Source of the DNA: a bacterium UBP2_UBA4780 | GTDB taxonomy: Bacteria > Edwardsbacteria > AC1 > EtOH8 | Reading direction: 5' to 3' | NCBI GenBank assembly: GCA_002403115.1 | Contig: DHHE01000085.1 | Coordinates: forward strand, 385-7,535 | DNA: 7,151 nt | Shown here: one piece after another, positions 6,173-7,151 of the stretch | Position numbering within the stretch: position 1 is the first letter of the stretch | How the letters are laid out: every line of letters begins with the position of its first letter | Notes under the pieces: generated by a model | Seen by the model: the letters and a program-made list of their open reading frames with translations, nothing else | What the model was told of the DNA's origin: nothing | Databases searched by the model: none | Position numbers and translations under genes: made by a program

Positions 6173-6370
6173 TCATATTTTAGCCGGGGCAGGTCTCCGC
6201 TCGCCCTTACATCCGGCATCGGTTCCCGGAAAGCCTGCCGCACCTTTGGCTGGGCGTTCCGCCCCGGGCGGCGGCCCCGCGGCCTGCGTCTTGCCGGCTG
6301 CCCCGAGACATCCGTGCTCGTCGAACTCCGGGACGGGACCTGAGGCCGGGTGGCACCAGAACCCTATCAT
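6173..6370 (-). CDS. Possible 65-residue Gly/Pro/Ala-rich small protein
   Basis: The ORF begins at an ATG that overlaps the stop of the 45-residue membrane-protein gene (ATGA) and ends in TGA immediately before the kinase -35 element. GGAGGT lies 3 bases before the ATG, a strong but slightly close ribosome-binding site. The predicted product starts MIGFWCHPASGPVPEFDEHG, is rich in Gly, Ala and Pro, has three cysteines (6, 21, 54) and a basic C-terminal end, and has no membrane helix or recognised domain. Third codon positions are about two-thirds G/C, roughly what the base composition alone would give, so codon use does not prove coding. The overlap arrangement argues for translation; the low-complexity composition argues for a chance frame. 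No function is assigned. Confidence 0.4.
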   Translation of the reverse strand: MIGFWCHPASGPVPEFDEHGCLGAAGKTQAAGPPPGAERPAKGAAGFPGTDAGCKGERRPAPAKI

Positions 6371-6504
6371 AGGACCTCCAAAAACAGGAAAAGCAGGATG
6401 GCTAGGGCCGCGGCCAACATCGCCAGGTCGGCGGCCGTCCAGAATGACATCCGTTTAACACGGTGCATGTTTGCCTTCATGGCCGTCCAGGATGGCGGCG
6501 TCAT
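6367..6504 (-). CDS. 45-residue single-span membrane protein
   Basis: This encodes 45 residues. The N-terminus (1-18) is polar and basic (K10, H14, R15, K17, R18), followed by MSFWTAADLA and a strongly hydrophobic helix at about 27-42 (AMLAAALAILLFLFL), ending EVL. The positive-inside rule predicts a cytoplasmic N-terminus. The start codon overlaps the methyltransferase stop (ATGA) and has GGAGG 7 bases upstream at 6516-6512, so translational coupling and a real gene are likely. The 'FWT..DLA' segment just before the membrane helix resembles small membrane proteins of about 40-50 residues annotated only as hypothetical in other bacteria; this is an impression, not a search result. It could anchor or assist the product of the upstream methyltransferase gene. 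Its function is unknown. Confidence 0.75.
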   Translation of the reverse strand: MTPPSWTAMKANMHRVKRMSFWTAADLAMLAAALAILLFLFLEVL

Positions 6505-7151
6505 TTCACCGCCTCCACAATGGCGAATCTTTGCATGTCCCCGGCCTGGGGGAAGACCTGCCCTGGATTGTCGGCCCAGACGGCCCGGGAGACCTCCTCC
6601 ACCCGGGCGTCGCTGAACCCGGCCGCCTCCAGAAGCTCCAGCAGCGGCCCGGACTCCAGGGTGCGGTGGATGCCGTAGATCCTGGCCAGGCTGAAGGAGC
6701 GGCTTTCCGGCGCGAACATCCGGTGCATGATCACCATGTGGCGCCCAGGCTTGAGGGTCCGGCGCATCTCGGCCAGGAACAGATCTGTATCGACCATGTT
6801 GATCAGGCCGTCGGCGTTGGCGATGCCGTCGAAGGTGTCGTCGGCAAAGGCGAAATGCAGGGCGTCGCTGGCCACGCTGTGGAACTCCCGGCCCGAAGGC
6901 GCTTTGATCCTCTCTTGTTTCCATTCCAGCAGCATGGGGTCGATATCCGAGGACACCGTGACGATGCCCGGGTTGCGATTCAGCATCTCGCCGGCCAGCC
7001 CCCAAAGCCCGGTGGCCACGTCGGCCACCAGCCCCTCCATGCCTCGGATCCTTTCCATCATGGCCTCGATCCACAAAGACCGGGCATCCCTGGTCTCCTG
7101 ATTGAGGAACCTTTGGTATATGTCCACCTTGGATTCCACGCGGCCGGTGGC
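6501..7151 (-). CDS. Class I SAM-dependent methyltransferase (N-terminus may lie outside window)
   Basis: The visible frame has 212 residues from a GTG at 7139 and stays open to the window edge (codons for A-T-G-R precede it). There is no ribosome-binding site before that GTG, so the true start may be outside. The fold is Rossmann-like. Motif I is VADVATGLWGLAGEML (about 38-53), binding S-adenosylmethionine. Acidic SDIDP (64-68) follows strand 2, and SDALHFAF (91-98) gives the adenine-contacting Asp. DDTFDGI (100-106) with the following INM matches motif IV, and RRTLKPGRHMVI (126-137) is the usual post-motif helix and strand. The last third (FAPESRSFSLARIYGIH, then LLELLEAAGFSDARVEEV) matches the 'L..aGF..v.v' end of small-molecule methyltransferases. 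The nearest well-known group would be UbiE/Methyltransf_11-like enzymes. The substrate cannot be told. The downstream small membrane-protein gene overlaps its stop. Confidence 0.88.
   Translation of the reverse strand, partial: ATGRVESKVDIYQRFLNQETRDARSLWIEAMMERIRGMEGLVADVATGLWGLAGEMLNRNPGIVTVSSDIDPMLLEWKQERIKAPSGREFHSVASDALHFAFADDTFDGIANADGLINMVDTDLFLAEMRRTLKPGRHMVIMHRMFAPESRSFSLARIYGIHRTLESGPLLELLEAAGFSDARVEEVSRAVWADNPGQVFPQAGDMQRFAIVEAVK
6512..6516 (-). promoter_or_regulatory. Ribosome-binding site of the 45-residue membrane protein
   Basis: The minus strand has GGAGG at 6516-6512, inside the end of the methyltransferase gene and 7 bases before the ATG at 6504. It supports that start over the later in-frame ATGs at codons 9, 13 and 19. 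Confidence 0.6.

Overview
The window is GC-rich bacterial DNA with short intergenic gaps and Shine-Dalgarno-led genes. Multi-PAS histidine kinases paired with sigma-54 activator response regulators, and TPR-rich accessory proteins, are typical of Desulfobacterota/Myxococcota-like lineages and some related uncultured phyla. No marker gene here fixes the taxon, so this placement is an inference. There are no rRNA or tRNA genes, insertion sequences, CRISPR arrays or phage genes.

Layout: (1) 3-980 (+) is the C-terminal part of a TPR-repeat protein entering from the left edge. It faces the minus-strand genes across a perfect hairpin at 1005-1040 that can terminate both strands. (2) 1077-1806 (-) is a two-gene unit: a 30-residue single-helix membrane miniprotein (1714-1806) followed by an exported, cysteine-rich TPR protein (1077-1661). 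Both have near-identical ribosome-binding contexts. (3) 1807-2096 has no gene; it holds a probable promoter for unit (2), two further hairpins and the terminator of the next operon. (4) 2097-6078 (-) is a two-component system: an 876-residue soluble histidine kinase with five PAS domains, then a 446-residue sigma-54-dependent response regulator starting 10 bases after the kinase stop. A good sigma-70-type promoter (TTGACA, 17 bp, extended TATGAC) lies just upstream of the kinase. (5) 6173-7151 (-) is a tightly coupled set: a class I SAM-dependent methyltransferase running off the right edge, a 45-residue single-span membrane protein, and a possible 65-residue Gly/Pro/Ala-rich protein. Both junctions are ATGA stop/start overlaps with GGAGG upstream.

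How the genes may work together: the kinase probably senses a cytoplasmic ligand or redox signal (its second PAS domain carries a C-x10-C-x2-C cluster) and phosphorylates D54 of the regulator, which would then activate sigma-54 promoters. I found no convincing -24/-12 promoter inside the window, so the target genes are probably elsewhere. The methyltransferase/small-protein set and the miniprotein/TPR pair are the least explained parts. They are the best candidates for something undescribed, but nothing in the sequence proves a new system.
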